Assembly: GCA_026419575.1 (NCBI GenBank)
Contig: JANZZC010000106.1
Span: forward strand, 1-64,000
Direction of reading: 5' to 3'
DNA from: Thermomicrobium sp.
Lineage (GTDB): Bacteria; Chloroflexota; Chloroflexia; Thermomicrobiales; Thermomicrobiaceae
Length of the DNA stretch: 64,000 nt
Below are positions 16,994-25,774 of the stretch, piece by piece. Below the pieces are notes generated by a model that was not told the DNA's origin, made no database searches, and was given only the letters and a program-made list of their open reading frames with translations. The position numbers were made by a program, and so were the translations under genes. Within the stretch, counting starts at the first letter, position 1. Each line of letters opens with the position of its first letter.

Positions 16994-18230
16994 CCGGCTC
17001 TCCATTTCCACCAGATTTCCCACCCGAGGATCCTGTACTCTGTCCGGAACCGCTCGCGAACCAGTCGGGCGGAACCTCTCCCTCAACCGGCAAGGCAGCG
17101 GCCGGTGCGAAGAACGGGAAATCGAACCGTACCGCGTCGCCGGCACGCGCGCCGGGAATCGGCATCAACCGGGCGACCAGCGGCTTGCCGAGCCGCACGG
17201 CCAGTGTCGCGACATCGAGGATCACCGCACTGAGCTGGGCCGGCCGGACGTCGCCCGGGAGCGGCACGACGTCGAGCCCCACGCCGCAGACCGCCGACGC
17301 GGCGAGCAGCGTCACGAGCGACAGGCGCCCGGCGCGTGCGAGTTCGGCGAGCCGGGAATCCTCCAGGACCGGCACCATCAGCCCGCAGAAACCGGTTTGC
17401 GGTACCGGGAGCCCCCGGAGGGCCTCGGTGACCAGGCTCGCGACCGCCAGCGTTCCCGGTCCGCCGAAGGGGCGCACGCCGAGACGCTCGAAGGCTCCCG
17501 CTACGCTCCGCTCCGCCTCCGGGAACGGCGCGAGCGAGCAGTCGATCCCGAGGAAGCGCCCGCTGAGGTCGTCCGCGAGCTCCTCCGCGGCCGCACGGAG
17601 CTCCTCCGCTCGTGCGGTCAGGCGTTCCTCCAGCCGCCGCTTCGCCTCGGCGAGCGATGCGACACCAGCGAACGCCGCACCGACCTCGTCCGCGATCTCC
17701 CACGCTACCGACAAGGCGAGCGATCCACCGTCGTGGTACGCTGCCGGAAAGAACGGGATGCCAGGCGGGCAGGCCGCCAGCGCCGCGAAGCGCAGATTGC
17801 CGAATCCTCGCTCGGTTCGTCGCGCGAGCTCGGCGATCGTCTCACCGGCGAGCCCGACCGCTGCGAGGGAAACCTCACCGTCGTCACCGGTGACCGACAC
17901 GGCCGCGAACAGCGCCTCGTTGGCGACAAGCGCCGACACCATGGCCGGTATCCAGGATCCCTGGTGCGGCGCAACCGGCCCCATCGCGACGTAGTCGAAC
18001 CCGGCAGCACCAGCCATCGCACAGAGTTCCCGCGCGAAGTCGACGACGGCGTCGGGGGGAACGATCCCAGCGAACGGCTGCGTCGCCAGGCGCACCGTCT
18101 GGAGCTCGAAGCCGCGGCGTGCGAAAGACTCCCGAATCCGTTCAGCGATCCCGGCGCACTCGCCAGCATTCACGATCCTGCCCGATCGCCACTCGACCGT
18201 CCAGCCGACGGTCACCGCCCGCACTCGCAT
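16986..18230 (-). CDS. DUF711 family protein
   Basis: A 414-residue cytosolic protein of the DUF711 type (related to the UPF0210 group). The characteristic stretch is IPFFPAAYHDGGSLALSVAWE, and GFDYVAMGPVAP, FLGIDCSLAPFPE and GFCGLMVPVLED are also conserved-looking. The function of the family is not established. The ATG at 18230 is preceded by GGGAGGA at eleven bases. The C-terminus ends in a Gly/Ser-rich tail that reaches into the promoter of the next gene. It is divergent from the PIG-L deacetylase gene. Confidence 0.75.
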   Translation of the reverse strand: MRVRAVTVGWTVEWRSGRIVNAGECAGIAERIRESFARRGFELQTVRLATQPFAGIVPPDAVVDFARELCAMAGAAGFDYVAMGPVAPHQGSWIPAMVSALVANEALFAAVSVTGDDGEVSLAAVGLAGETIAELARRTERGFGNLRFAALAACPPGIPFFPAAYHDGGSLALSVAWEIADEVGAAFAGVASLAEAKRRLEERLTARAEELRAAAEELADDLSGRFLGIDCSLAPFPEAERSVAGAFERLGVRPFGGPGTLAVASLVTEALRGLPVPQTGFCGLMVPVLEDSRLAELARAGRLSLVTLLAASAVCGVGLDVVPLPGDVRPAQLSAVILDVATLAVRLGKPLVARLMPIPGARAGDAVRFDFPFFAPAAALPVEGEVPPDWFASGSGQSTGSSGGKSGGNGEPVA

Positions 18231-18402
18231 GGAACGTACCGTCCTCCCACCTGCTCGCCGCTCCATCGCGGCTATACTGCCACGCGGGAGGCCAGCCGGG
18301 CCGGCGAGCGACGGTTCGCCGCCCCACCGCGACTCGCTGGCAGCGTCCGACTCCGGTACGCCACGTCTCCTGGCCGCCGGTACGATCCTAGGGAGAGGAC
18401 GA

Positions 18403-19131
18403 GTGCCCGTGACCGGAACGATCCGTCATGTCGGAGCACCACCCCCAGCCGAGCGCGTCCTCCTCATCGGCGCGCATCCGGACGACCCCGAATTCTTCTG
18501 CGCCGGCACCGTCGCGCGCTGGGTCGCCGCCGGAACTGCCGTCCACTACGTCGTGGTCACCTCGGGCGACAAGGGACAGCCGCCGGAATGGCCCGGCGAC
18601 CGACCGTTCGGCGAACTCCGCGAGGCCGAGCAGCTGGCCGCCGCTCGCCTCCTCGGCGTACAGGGTGTGACGTTCCTACGACTGCCCGACGGGGAAGTGT
18701 TCGACACGCTCGCACTCCGGGCACAGTTGACGGCGGAGATCCGACGTTTCCGCCCCGATCTTGTCCTGACCCATGACCCGCTGACCCGGCTCTACCGCCA
18801 GCATCCCGATCACCGTGCCGTCGGCGCGGCAGCGCTCGCCGCAGCGTTCCCAGCCAGCCAGCTCGCGACCTTCTTCCCAGAACAGCGCGCCGCCGGCCTC
18901 CAGCCCCATCGTGTGCGGACCGTGCTGCTCTTCGGAAGCGATCGTCCCGACACGTTCGTCGATATCGCGCCCGTCCTGGAGCGGAAACTCGCTGCCCTCC
19001 GGTGCCACGAGAGCCAGGCGAGCGCCTTCCCCGGCGGCATGGAGCAGCGCGTGCGCACCCGGGCACGGGAGGCAGGCGCACCCGCCGGCCTCGAGTTCGC
19101 CGAGGCGTTCCTCTGGGTGGATCTCGAGTGA
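18403..19131 (+). CDS. PIG-L family (LmbE-like) deacetylase
   Basis: A 242-residue zinc hydrolase of the GlcNAc-PI de-N-acetylase family. The metal-binding motif AHPDDPEFF lies near residue 26 and the third ligand is in QHPDHRAVG near residue 130. Family members deacetylate N-acetylglucosamine conjugates such as bacillithiol or mycothiol precursors, or other amides; the partner here is unknown. The GTG at 18403 with GGGAGAGG is preferred; a second GTG lies six bases later. The convergent LLM gene ends four bases after the stop. Confidence 0.85.
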   Translation: MPVTGTIRHVGAPPPAERVLLIGAHPDDPEFFCAGTVARWVAAGTAVHYVVVTSGDKGQPPEWPGDRPFGELREAEQLAAARLLGVQGVTFLRLPDGEVFDTLALRAQLTAEIRRFRPDLVLTHDPLTRLYRQHPDHRAVGAAALAAAFPASQLATFFPEQRAAGLQPHRVRTVLLFGSDRPDTFVDIAPVLERKLAALRCHESQASAFPGGMEQRVRTRAREAGAPAGLEFAEAFLWVDLE

Positions 19132-19134
19132 GGA

Positions 19135-20043
19135 TCACACGTTCGAGAGTCGATGCTCGACTTCAGGAATCACCGCCTCGACGAAGTGTCGCGCCTGCGC
19201 CACGTAGTCGCCGGCGACCGGCCAGAAGACGAAGGTGTCCATCCCCGATTCCACGAACCGCACGATCGCATCGACCCATGCGTCCGCTGGACCACCGAGG
19301 AAACCCGGCCGGTTCACGCGCAACGGGCGTGCGCCGGGCACGTCCAGGACGCCGAGCAGGTTGTAGAGGCGACGGATGCTTCCCGGATCACGTCCGGCAG
19401 CATGCGCTCCCTCATCCACCAGCCGATTCACCTCCGGCAGACGCTCCGGAGGGACGTACGGCGTCGAAATCGTCAGCCCATCGGCGAGCGCACCGGTTAG
19501 GCGGAGCGCCCGCGGGCGGAGCGCACCGACCCACAACGGGATCGGGTGCGCCGGCGCCGGTCCGCACTGGAGGCCTTCCACCCGGAACAGGCGGCCGTGG
19601 AACGTCACCGGCTGACCGGTCACTGCCTTCTCCCAGAGCAGGCGACACAGCCGGAGCGCGTCTTCGAGCGCACCGAGCGCTTCGGCAGGCGGCCAGCGCG
19701 GCCCTCCCATCGCCGCGATGCCGTCCCAGAAGGCACCGGCGCCCAGGCCGAGTTCCACGCGACCTCCGGTCAGACGGTCGAGCGTCGCCGCCGCTTTCGC
19801 CAGTATGACCGGCGAACGCAGGGCGAGCGTCGCGACGTTGGTGAGAACGTGCACCCGCTCGGTACGCAACGCGACCGCGGTCAGCAAGGTCCAGGTGTCG
19901 CCGAAGCGCGGGTTGTACGCGTGATCCTGCATCGCGATCAGCGCGAGCCCGGCCCGGTCGGCGAGCTCGGCGAGCGCAGCGACTTCCGCTGGTCGATCGA
20001 CGACCGGATCGATGTTGAGACCGAAACGGATCTTCCGCTCCAT
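19135..20043 (-). CDS. LLM class flavin-dependent oxidoreductase
   Basis: A 302-residue luciferase-family TIM barrel, probably F420-dependent. The N-terminal FGLNIDPVVDRPAEVAALAELADRAGLALIAMQDH and the TGGRVELGLGAGAFWDGI motif closely resemble the N-terminal half of the next upstream protein, as do AYNPRFGDTWTLLTAVA and LWVGALRPRALRLTG. So the two are paralogues, and the stand-alone form follows the fused form on the same strand at 45 bases. The substrate is unknown. The start ATG has an AGGAG ribosome site. Confidence 0.86.
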   Translation of the reverse strand: MERKIRFGLNIDPVVDRPAEVAALAELADRAGLALIAMQDHAYNPRFGDTWTLLTAVALRTERVHVLTNVATLALRSPVILAKAAATLDRLTGGRVELGLGAGAFWDGIAAMGGPRWPPAEALGALEDALRLCRLLWEKAVTGQPVTFHGRLFRVEGLQCGPAPAHPIPLWVGALRPRALRLTGALADGLTISTPYVPPERLPEVNRLVDEGAHAAGRDPGSIRRLYNLLGVLDVPGARPLRVNRPGFLGGPADAWVDAIVRFVESGMDTFVFWPVAGDYVAQARHFVEAVIPEVEHRLSNV

Positions 20044-20088
20044 GAGGCTCCGCTCCTGACCGATGGTGTCTCGCAGACCCTGTCCCGT

Positions 20089-22404
20089 TCAGCGCCGGAG
20101 AACGGCTGGAGCATCCGGTGCGACGACGAGTCCGCGTCGGAAGAGATTTTCCGGGTCGTAGCGCTGCTTGAGGGCACGCAAGCGGACCCAGGTCTCACCG
20201 GGGAACGCTTCCGGTACCCGCTCCGGTCGCACGTCCGAGGTGTACGCCGCGTAGATGCCACGAACCAACGGGGCGACAATGGACCAGGCTTCGTCCTGTT
20301 CCTCCAGCGATACCGGGTGGAACCAGGCCGCGAGGAAGACGTCGTGCGTCCGGTGCGCGAAGGCTGTCGCCAGCGAATCCACCTCGGCGTTCGCACCGCC
20401 CATCGACCGGAGTTCGACCAGCACCGTGGGCGGTCGCCGGAGGAGCTCGGCGACCGCCTCCGCATCCTCTTCCGCGATGCGGTCGAGAAAACCGTTCCGG
20501 ATCTTCACCGTCTGCTGGCCGATGTGGAGCTCGTGCGACGGGGGAACGAGCGAGGCGTACGGGACGAGTACCGCGCGCTGCTGCAGCACCGGTGCGATCC
20601 TGGCCAAAGGTGCCAGAGTCTCGGCCGCCCGGTCGACGTCCTGCCCAGCGAAGACGGCGTACAGCTGAGCGGTCGGTGGCCGGTGGCGCCCACCCGGCAC
20701 CAGCCAGAGGAACGTGGTGAGCTCCCAGGGTGCCGTCGCCATCCGCTCTGCCCAACGTCGCACCACACCGGCGGTCTCGGTCGCATCGAAGACGATCGAC
20801 GCGAAAACGACGCGCCGCAGCTCGAAGACACGGAACTCGAAGCTCGTCACCACCCCGAGCATGAAGCCCGCCCCGCGCAGTCCCCAGAAGAGCTCGGGAT
20901 GCGAGGACGGGTCGGCCCGGACGATCCGCCCATCGGCCAGAGCCACGTCGGCCGCGACGACGTGATCGATGGTCAGTCCGTGCCTGCGAACCATCCAGCC
21001 GAGCCCACCAGCGGTGGCCAGTCCGCCGACCCCGACGTCACCGTAGTTTCCCGACGTCATCGCCCACCCGTACGGAGCGAGCGCCCGGGCGACTTCGCCC
21101 CACGTCGCCCCCGCGCCGATCCGAACGATCCGCTGCGTACGGTCGAGCACCTCGATCCCCGAGAGCTTGCGGAGATCGACGACGATACCGCCGTCGTTCG
21201 TCGCCAACCCAGCGATCCCGTGACCTCCCGAGCGGATCGACAGCGGCGCCTCCCGTTGGGTCCGCGCGAAGGCGAGCGCGGCGACGACGTCGTCGGGCGA
21301 CTCGCAGAGAACGATCAGACCGGGGCGACCGCGGGCCATGTACACCGAGCGCAGTTCGTCGTACCGCTCGTCGCGCGGCGTCACCACCTTTCCCGCGAGC
21401 TCGGGCGGAACGGCGCTGTAATCGATGAGCGAGCTGAGCGGCAGACTCCGGTACCGTAACCACCGCCCGCCGACGACGAGCGGCTGGGGATCGCGGGGCT
21501 CGGAACGCGACGAGCGACGAGCACGCTCGGCCGCGACGCGCTCTCGGACCGCCGGTGCAACGGTCTGTGCGAACCGCTGGATCGTCCACGTATCGTCGCT
21601 GGCCAGGAGGAAGGCCGAGATCCCTTCCTCGAGCGCCAGCGCCGTCAGCTGTTCGATCCAGAGCTCGGGCGGTCCGACGAGAAAGCCGCGCCCGCGATCG
21701 GTGAACCGCCCACCGATATTGAGCAGCCTTCGGATCTCTGCCGGATCACGGCCGGCCGCGCGTGCCGACTCATCGATGAGGCGGTTTCCGGTCGTGAGAT
21801 CGGCCAGACTGTCGAGGTAGGCGACCGACGGCAGCCAGCCGTCCCCCTTCCGGCCTATGAGCTGCAGCATGCGCGGTCGATAGCCACCGATCCAGATGCT
21901 GATCGGATGCACCGGCTCCGGCCCCGGCTCCGTACCGGGCACGGTGTAGAAGGTTCCTTCGTGACTGAAGATAGGACGCCGCGTATCCCAGAGACCGCGC
22001 AGGATATCGAGCGCCTCGTCCAGTGCTGCGACCGCGGCCGCCGGACTCAGGCGCCGCCCGCCCATCCCCTTGATCGCGTCCCAGAAGTAGCCGGCACCGA
22101 GACCGAGCTCGACACGGCCACCGCTCAGCCGGTCCAGACTAGCGACCGAGCGAGCCAGCATCGCCGGGTGCCGCAGCGGGAGATTCGCGACATTTGGGGC
22201 GAGCCGCACGCGCTTCGTGCGCGCCGCGACGTAGGAAAGGAGCGTCCACGTTTCGAGGAATCCGGGTCGATACGGGTGATCCTGAAACGTGACGAGATCG
22301 AGCCCGAGCGTGTCGCACCGCCCGACCAGCTCGACCACGCGTTCCGGATCGGCCGCGGTAGGAGTCAGAAAGACACCGAACAGCAGCGAATGCCCGTAGT
22401 CCAT
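20089..22404 (-). CDS. Fusion of LLM flavin oxidoreductase and BBE-type FAD-linked oxidase
   Basis: A 771-residue protein with two flavoenzyme domains. Residues 1 to about 295 are a luciferase-like barrel (FGVFLTPTAADPE, TFQDHPYRPGF, SGGRVELGLGAGYFWDAI). Residues about 330-771 are a PCMH-type FAD oxidase with the covalent-flavin histidine in RSGGHG (His395), VVDLRKLSGIEV, the GDVGVGGLATAGGLGW loop, and a C-terminal berberine-bridge element (RYDPENLFRRG). The cysteine of bicovalent members is Tyr454 here, so only one covalent flavin bond is expected. The two halves may act in sequence on one substrate. The ATG at 22404 has GGAGG only two bases away, so the exact start is uncertain. Confidence 0.85.
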   Translation of the reverse strand: MDYGHSLLFGVFLTPTAADPERVVELVGRCDTLGLDLVTFQDHPYRPGFLETWTLLSYVAARTKRVRLAPNVANLPLRHPAMLARSVASLDRLSGGRVELGLGAGYFWDAIKGMGGRRLSPAAAVAALDEALDILRGLWDTRRPIFSHEGTFYTVPGTEPGPEPVHPISIWIGGYRPRMLQLIGRKGDGWLPSVAYLDSLADLTTGNRLIDESARAAGRDPAEIRRLLNIGGRFTDRGRGFLVGPPELWIEQLTALALEEGISAFLLASDDTWTIQRFAQTVAPAVRERVAAERARRSSRSEPRDPQPLVVGGRWLRYRSLPLSSLIDYSAVPPELAGKVVTPRDERYDELRSVYMARGRPGLIVLCESPDDVVAALAFARTQREAPLSIRSGGHGIAGLATNDGGIVVDLRKLSGIEVLDRTQRIVRIGAGATWGEVARALAPYGWAMTSGNYGDVGVGGLATAGGLGWMVRRHGLTIDHVVAADVALADGRIVRADPSSHPELFWGLRGAGFMLGVVTSFEFRVFELRRVVFASIVFDATETAGVVRRWAERMATAPWELTTFLWLVPGGRHRPPTAQLYAVFAGQDVDRAAETLAPLARIAPVLQQRAVLVPYASLVPPSHELHIGQQTVKIRNGFLDRIAEEDAEAVAELLRRPPTVLVELRSMGGANAEVDSLATAFAHRTHDVFLAAWFHPVSLEEQDEAWSIVAPLVRGIYAAYTSDVRPERVPEAFPGETWVRLRALKQRYDPENLFRRGLVVAPDAPAVLRR

Positions 22405-23149
22405 CGCCTCCGAACCCTCGGTTTGTCCGATCTCTCCTCTGGCAAGGTGAGCACGAGCGTGTGCGGAGCCCGCTCGACCCGTGCCTCGTTCCACACGCAT
22501 CACAGGCTCGATGACGGCGCGCGGTCAGGCACGCGCGTGCGCTTCTGACCGCGCGCCGCTCGAAGCGTCCGTACCATCGGGGACGAGCGCCGACACCGTC
22601 ATGATCCTGAGTGCAGGTGCGAAGTCTGCGTGCACCGCAGCTCGCCCTTCTCCTCCACCGTAGGCAGCCTCCGCCCAGGATCCACCCCGACCGCTGCAGC
22701 CCGGTCGTGCAGGACGGCATCCTCGGCGATACGACGACATGCCACCGGATGCTCTGGCTGGATCCGGTCGATGTGATCCCCGTGCGCCCCACGGCCGCCG
22801 ATCACCTCGTCCGCCCTGCGGGCACGGAGCCCCGGCATCGAGCACGGATCATCGAACGGTCGCTCCGGGATGAACTCGGGGCGGAACCGAGGCCGATCGG
22901 CGAACCGATTCGGCTGCCACCAGTGCTCGCGACGGCTTCCTCGCTGCGCTCCTCGGAACCGAGGACCCGCTCGAGCGGCTCCGGGGCTGGCACGAGCCCG
23001 GCGCACCGGTGGACGGACGCGACCTTCGGTGCCGGGCCAGGGCCCACCGCACCCGTCGCGACCCAAGAGCGTAGCGGGCGCAGAGAGCCGCGCGGACGAA
23101 CCCGGCCAGCGTTGGCGCTGTCCTACCGCTCCTCGACCCTTCCGGCCCC
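22405..23149 (-). other. Gene-poor stretch of about 745 bases
   Basis: No frame here reads convincingly as protein over its length. Short protein-like patches appear in different frames (for example around 22620-22700 on the minus strand and 22840-23020 on the plus strand), which would fit remnants of a decayed gene. No repeats, tRNA or insertion-sequence ends were seen. Confidence 0.4.
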
Positions 23150-23539
23150 TCAGCTCCCCAAGCTCAGCGGCCACGGCGTCGGCACGCCGAGCAGGGCCAG
23201 TGCCGCACCGGCCAGCGCCAGATTCTTCAGGAAGTGCGCCATCTGGTTGGCGCGCGCCATCGGATCGCTTTCGGCCCAGAAATTGTGCATCCAGAAGGCG
23301 ACCGGCACGAGGAAGACGATCAAGAGGAGGTTTCCGATGACCGGTTGATAGCCGGTCGCCACGCTCGCCCCACCGAGCAGGAGCATGACGCCGGTCACGA
23401 TGACCGCCGCCTGGGGCGCCGGAACCCCCTTCGAGGCCGCGTACATGCTCGTACCACGGACGTTGACGAAGTGGTTGATACCGTTGAAGACGAAGAAGAG
23501 ACCGAAGACGATCCGCCCGATGAGGAACGCCCAGTCCAT
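23150..23539 (-). CDS. DoxX family membrane protein
   Basis: A 129-residue protein with four membrane helices. The GRIVFGLFFVFNGINHF start and the GVPAPQAAVIVTGVMLLLGG segment are typical of DoxX/DoxD proteins. Members act in quinone-linked redox chemistry, and in Bacillus the DoxX-like CatD is controlled by HxlR-family regulators. Here it follows yceI on the same strand, with an HxlR regulator divergent from yceI, which supports a quinone or electrophile stress module. GGAGGG precedes the ATG. A strong hairpin lies between yceI and this gene. Confidence 0.85.
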   Translation of the reverse strand: MDWAFLIGRIVFGLFFVFNGINHFVNVRGTSMYAASKGVPAPQAAVIVTGVMLLLGGASVATGYQPVIGNLLLIVFLVPVAFWMHNFWAESDPMARANQMAHFLKNLALAGAALALLGVPTPWPLSLGS

Positions 23540-23578
23540 CGCCGGCCCTCCTCTCCACCCCCTGCTCCGGAACGGGCG

Positions 23579-23610
23579 GAGGCGGGGCAGGGGCGCTCCT
23601 GCCCCGCCTC
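23579..23610 (-). terminator. Hairpin between yceI and the doxX-like gene
   Basis: A perfect 13-bp stem GAGGCGGGGCAGG/CCTGCCCCGCCTC with a six-base loop, starting four bases after the yceI stop. It lacks a T-run, so it may terminate weakly, attenuate, or protect the yceI message. Confidence 0.5.
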
Positions 23611-23614
23611 GCCG

Positions 23615-24178
23615 TCAGGCTGCGTCCTTGCGGACCAGCTCCACCTCGATGAAGACGTCGACCGTATCGCCGACGAGCCAACCGCCCGCTTCCAGCGCCA
23701 CGTTCCAGCTCGCCCCGAAGTCGTGCCGGTTGATCTTGGTGCGCGCCTCGAAGCCGGCCCGCACACCGCCCCACGGGTCCTTGGCCACGCCGTGGAACTC
23801 GGTCTCCAGCGCCACTTCCTTGGTGACCCCGCGGATCGTGAGATCACCGATCACCCGATAGCGGTTGCCACCCAGCGGCTCAATCCGCTTGCTCTTGAAG
23901 GTGATGGTGGGATAGTGCTCGACGTCGAGGAAGTCAGCCGATCGCAGGTGGGCGTCGCGTCGCTCCTCGCGCGTGTCGATGCTGGCTGCGTCGATCGTCA
24001 CCTCGACCTTTCCGTTCTCCGGGTGCGCTGGATCGAACTCGACCCAGCCGGCGAAGTTCTTGAATTGCCCGCGAACCGTGGTCACCATGAGGTGACGGAC
24101 CGCGAAGGTAATCTGGCTGTGCGCCGGATCGATCTCCCAGCGCGCGAGACCGGTGAGCTCCGGTGTGACCGTGGTCAC
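23615..24178 (-). CDS. YceI family lipid/isoprenoid-binding protein
   Basis: A 187-residue lipocalin-like protein. The family signatures are WEIDPAHSQITFAVRHLMVTTVRGQF at the N-terminus, SIDTREERRDAHLRSADFLDVEHYPTI in the middle, and GDLTIRGVTKEV. YceI proteins bind polyisoprenoid or amphipathic molecules such as quinones. No signal peptide is present, so it is cytosolic, unlike E. coli YceI. The GTG at 24178 with GGGGG as ribosome site is preferred to an ATG six codons upstream, which has GGAG abutting it. Its promoter is overlain by two palindromes and it is probably controlled by the divergent HxlR regulator. Confidence 0.88.
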   Translation of the reverse strand: MTTVTPELTGLARWEIDPAHSQITFAVRHLMVTTVRGQFKNFAGWVEFDPAHPENGKVEVTIDAASIDTREERRDAHLRSADFLDVEHYPTITFKSKRIEPLGGNRYRVIGDLTIRGVTKEVALETEFHGVAKDPWGGVRAGFEARTKINRHDFGASWNVALEAGGWLVGDTVDVFIEVELVRKDAA

Positions 24179-24202
24179 TGCTTCCCCCTTTCGCATCTCC
24201 AC

Positions 24203-24221
24203 TGCTACGCAATACGTAGCA
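24203..24221. promoter_or_regulatory. Palindromic operator 1 of yceI
   Basis: Perfect inverted repeat TGCTACG-CAATA-CGTAGCA located just downstream of the -10 box, in the yceI leader region. It shares the CTACG/CGTAG arms with the adjacent palindrome, so both are probably bound by the same dimer, most likely the HxlR protein encoded divergently. Confidence 0.65.
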
Positions 24222-24238
24222 ACTACGAGTATCGTAGT
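24222..24238. promoter_or_regulatory. Palindromic operator 2 of yceI, overlapping the -10 box
   Basis: Perfect inverted repeat ACTACGA-GTA-TCGTAGT directly abutting operator 1, centres 18 bases apart. It contains the -10 hexamer of the yceI promoter, the placement of a repressor site. Confidence 0.65.
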
Positions 24239-24259
24239 ATTGGGGACACCGGTTGTCAA
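24231..24259 (-). promoter_or_regulatory. yceI promoter
   Basis: On the minus strand a perfect TTGACA (24259-24254) is followed by a 17-base spacer and TACGAT (24236-24231). The -10 box lies inside palindrome 2, so binding there would block RNA polymerase. Confidence 0.68.
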
Positions 24260-24436
24260 GGGCTCGAGAGGACGATCGAGCTCGGTCGTCGTGTCGGTCG
24301 CGGGCAGGACAGGAACCGGGCGGAACGCAGCGGAATCGAGGCGGGAGACGTCCCGAACGGCTGCCCCGGTCGGTGCGACCGGTCGCATCGGGTCGCGGCT
24401 CGGCCGCGGTACAATGACTCCGGTGAGGAACGGACG

Positions 24437-24811
24437 ATGCGACGCGATGCTCATCACGAGGCGAATTGTCCCATCGCTCGGGCAGCGCGGCTTCTCGGTG
24501 ACCACTGGGTGCTGTTGATCTTGCGGGAACTCGGCCGAGGCGACCGCCGGTTCCACGAGCTGCTCGTGGGCATCGGGATCAGCCCAGCGGTGCTCTCGCA
24601 GCGGTTGCGGTACCTCGAAGCCGAGGGACTCGTGTCGCGCCACGCGTATCCGGAGGTGCCGCCACGGGTGGAGTACGCGCTGACCGACAAGGGCCGAGCT
24701 GCCCTCCCCCTCATCGAGCAGCTGCGGGAGTACGGCGAGCGTTGGCTCTCGCCGGAGCCACCGGAGAATGCCGAGCTGGCACCCGACGCACCGAGCGTCG
24801 CTGGGGTGTGA
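24437..24811 (+). CDS. HxlR family transcriptional regulator
   Basis: A 124-residue MarR-like winged-helix protein of the HxlR type. It has NCPIARAARLLGDHWVLLILREL with the conserved N-terminal cysteine (Cys11), which in relatives such as YodB and HypR senses quinones or disulfide stress. RFHELLVGIGISPAVLSQRLRYLEAEGLV forms the recognition helix, and RVEYALTDKGRAALP the wing. It is divergent from yceI, whose promoter carries two palindromes, so it probably represses yceI and perhaps itself. A TACAAT box sits about 28 bases before the ATG. GTGAGGA is the ribosome site. Confidence 0.88.
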   Translation: MRRDAHHEANCPIARAARLLGDHWVLLILRELGRGDRRFHELLVGIGISPAVLSQRLRYLEAEGLVSRHAYPEVPPRVEYALTDKGRAALPLIEQLREYGERWLSPEPPENAELAPDAPSVAGV

Positions 24812-24829
24812 GCGGACACTGGGGGATCG

Positions 24830-25774
24830 GTGCGGATCGTCTCGCTCCTCCCGAGTCTCACCGAAATCGTCTGGGCGCTCGGGCTCGCCGACGAACTCGT
24901 CGCCGTGACGCACGAATGCGACTACCCTCCAGCGGTGCGCTCGAAGCCGCGTATCACGCGGAGTCTCGTACCGCCCGGGCTCGACCACGCTGCCATCGAC
25001 ACCGCAGTGCGGGAGCGGGTGGCGGCGGGGCTGCCGCTCTACGAACTGGACCTGCAGGCGCTTCGTACGCTCGCACCCGACCTCATCCTGACGCAGGATC
25101 TCTGTCCGGTCTGCGCTGTCTCCGTGGAGGACGTCTGCCGCATCGCGGCCACCCTGCCCCGTCCACCGCGCGTCGTGTCAGTGCAGCCGATGCGACTCTC
25201 GGAGATCCTCGCGTCGATCGAGACGGTTGGCGAGGCAACCGGGCGCCCTGCGACCGCACGGGCGCTCGTCGCGGCGCTCGGGCAGCGGCTCGACTGGGTG
25301 CGCCAGCGGCTGAGTGGCGCGGATACCCGGCCGCGCGTGGTCTGTCTCGAATGGCTCGCTCCCCCGATCGTGGCCGGCCACTGGGTTCCCGACATGGTCG
25401 AACTCGCCGGCGGCGTGGATGCGCTCGGCGTGGCAGGCCAGCCGTCGTACACCGTGACGTGGGAGCAGGTCGCCGCGGCAGCGCCGGACGTCCTTGTGGT
25501 CATGCCGTGCGGCTACGATCTGGCCGGCTCGCGCGAACTCGGGCAGCGCTACCTGAGCGATCCGGCGCTCCAGGAGATCCCGGCGGTCGCGCGCGACCGG
25601 GTCTGGGCGGTCGACGCCTCCAGCTACTTCAGTCGACCGGGGCCACGGGTGGTCCACGGCGTCGAGATCCTCGCTGCGCTCCTCCACCCCGAGCGGTGCA
25701 TGACCGACACGAGCGCGCTCGCCGCACCGGTTGCCGTCGCAGCATCGCACGTCCGCTATGAGCCGGCTGGCTAG
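24830..25774 (+). CDS. BtuF-like cobalamin-type binding protein without signal peptide
   Basis: A 314-residue protein of the periplasmic binding protein family used for cobalamin and siderophores. VSLLPSLTEIVWALGLADELVAVTHECDYPP opens it, followed by LAPDLILTQDLCPVCAVS and RVVSVQPMRLSEILASIETVG. The start GTG with GGGGGAT immediately precedes the first strand, so there is no export signal or lipobox; the usual BtuF is exported. Such signal-less relatives are found in many genomes and may bind corrinoids in the cytoplasm. It overlaps the next gene, an ECF S component, by 17 bases, suggesting a corrinoid uptake or salvage pair. Confidence 0.78.
   Translation: MRIVSLLPSLTEIVWALGLADELVAVTHECDYPPAVRSKPRITRSLVPPGLDHAAIDTAVRERVAAGLPLYELDLQALRTLAPDLILTQDLCPVCAVSVEDVCRIAATLPRPPRVVSVQPMRLSEILASIETVGEATGRPATARALVAALGQRLDWVRQRLSGADTRPRVVCLEWLAPPIVAGHWVPDMVELAGGVDALGVAGQPSYTVTWEQVAAAAPDVLVVMPCGYDLAGSRELGQRYLSDPALQEIPAVARDRVWAVDASSYFSRPGPRVVHGVEILAALLHPERCMTDTSALAAPVAVAASHVRYEPAG

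Noticed and set aside
22611-23348. A 245-codon plus-strand frame in the gene-poor stretch
   Set aside because: It starts without a ribosome site, runs into the doxX-like gene in antisense and shows no domain pattern.
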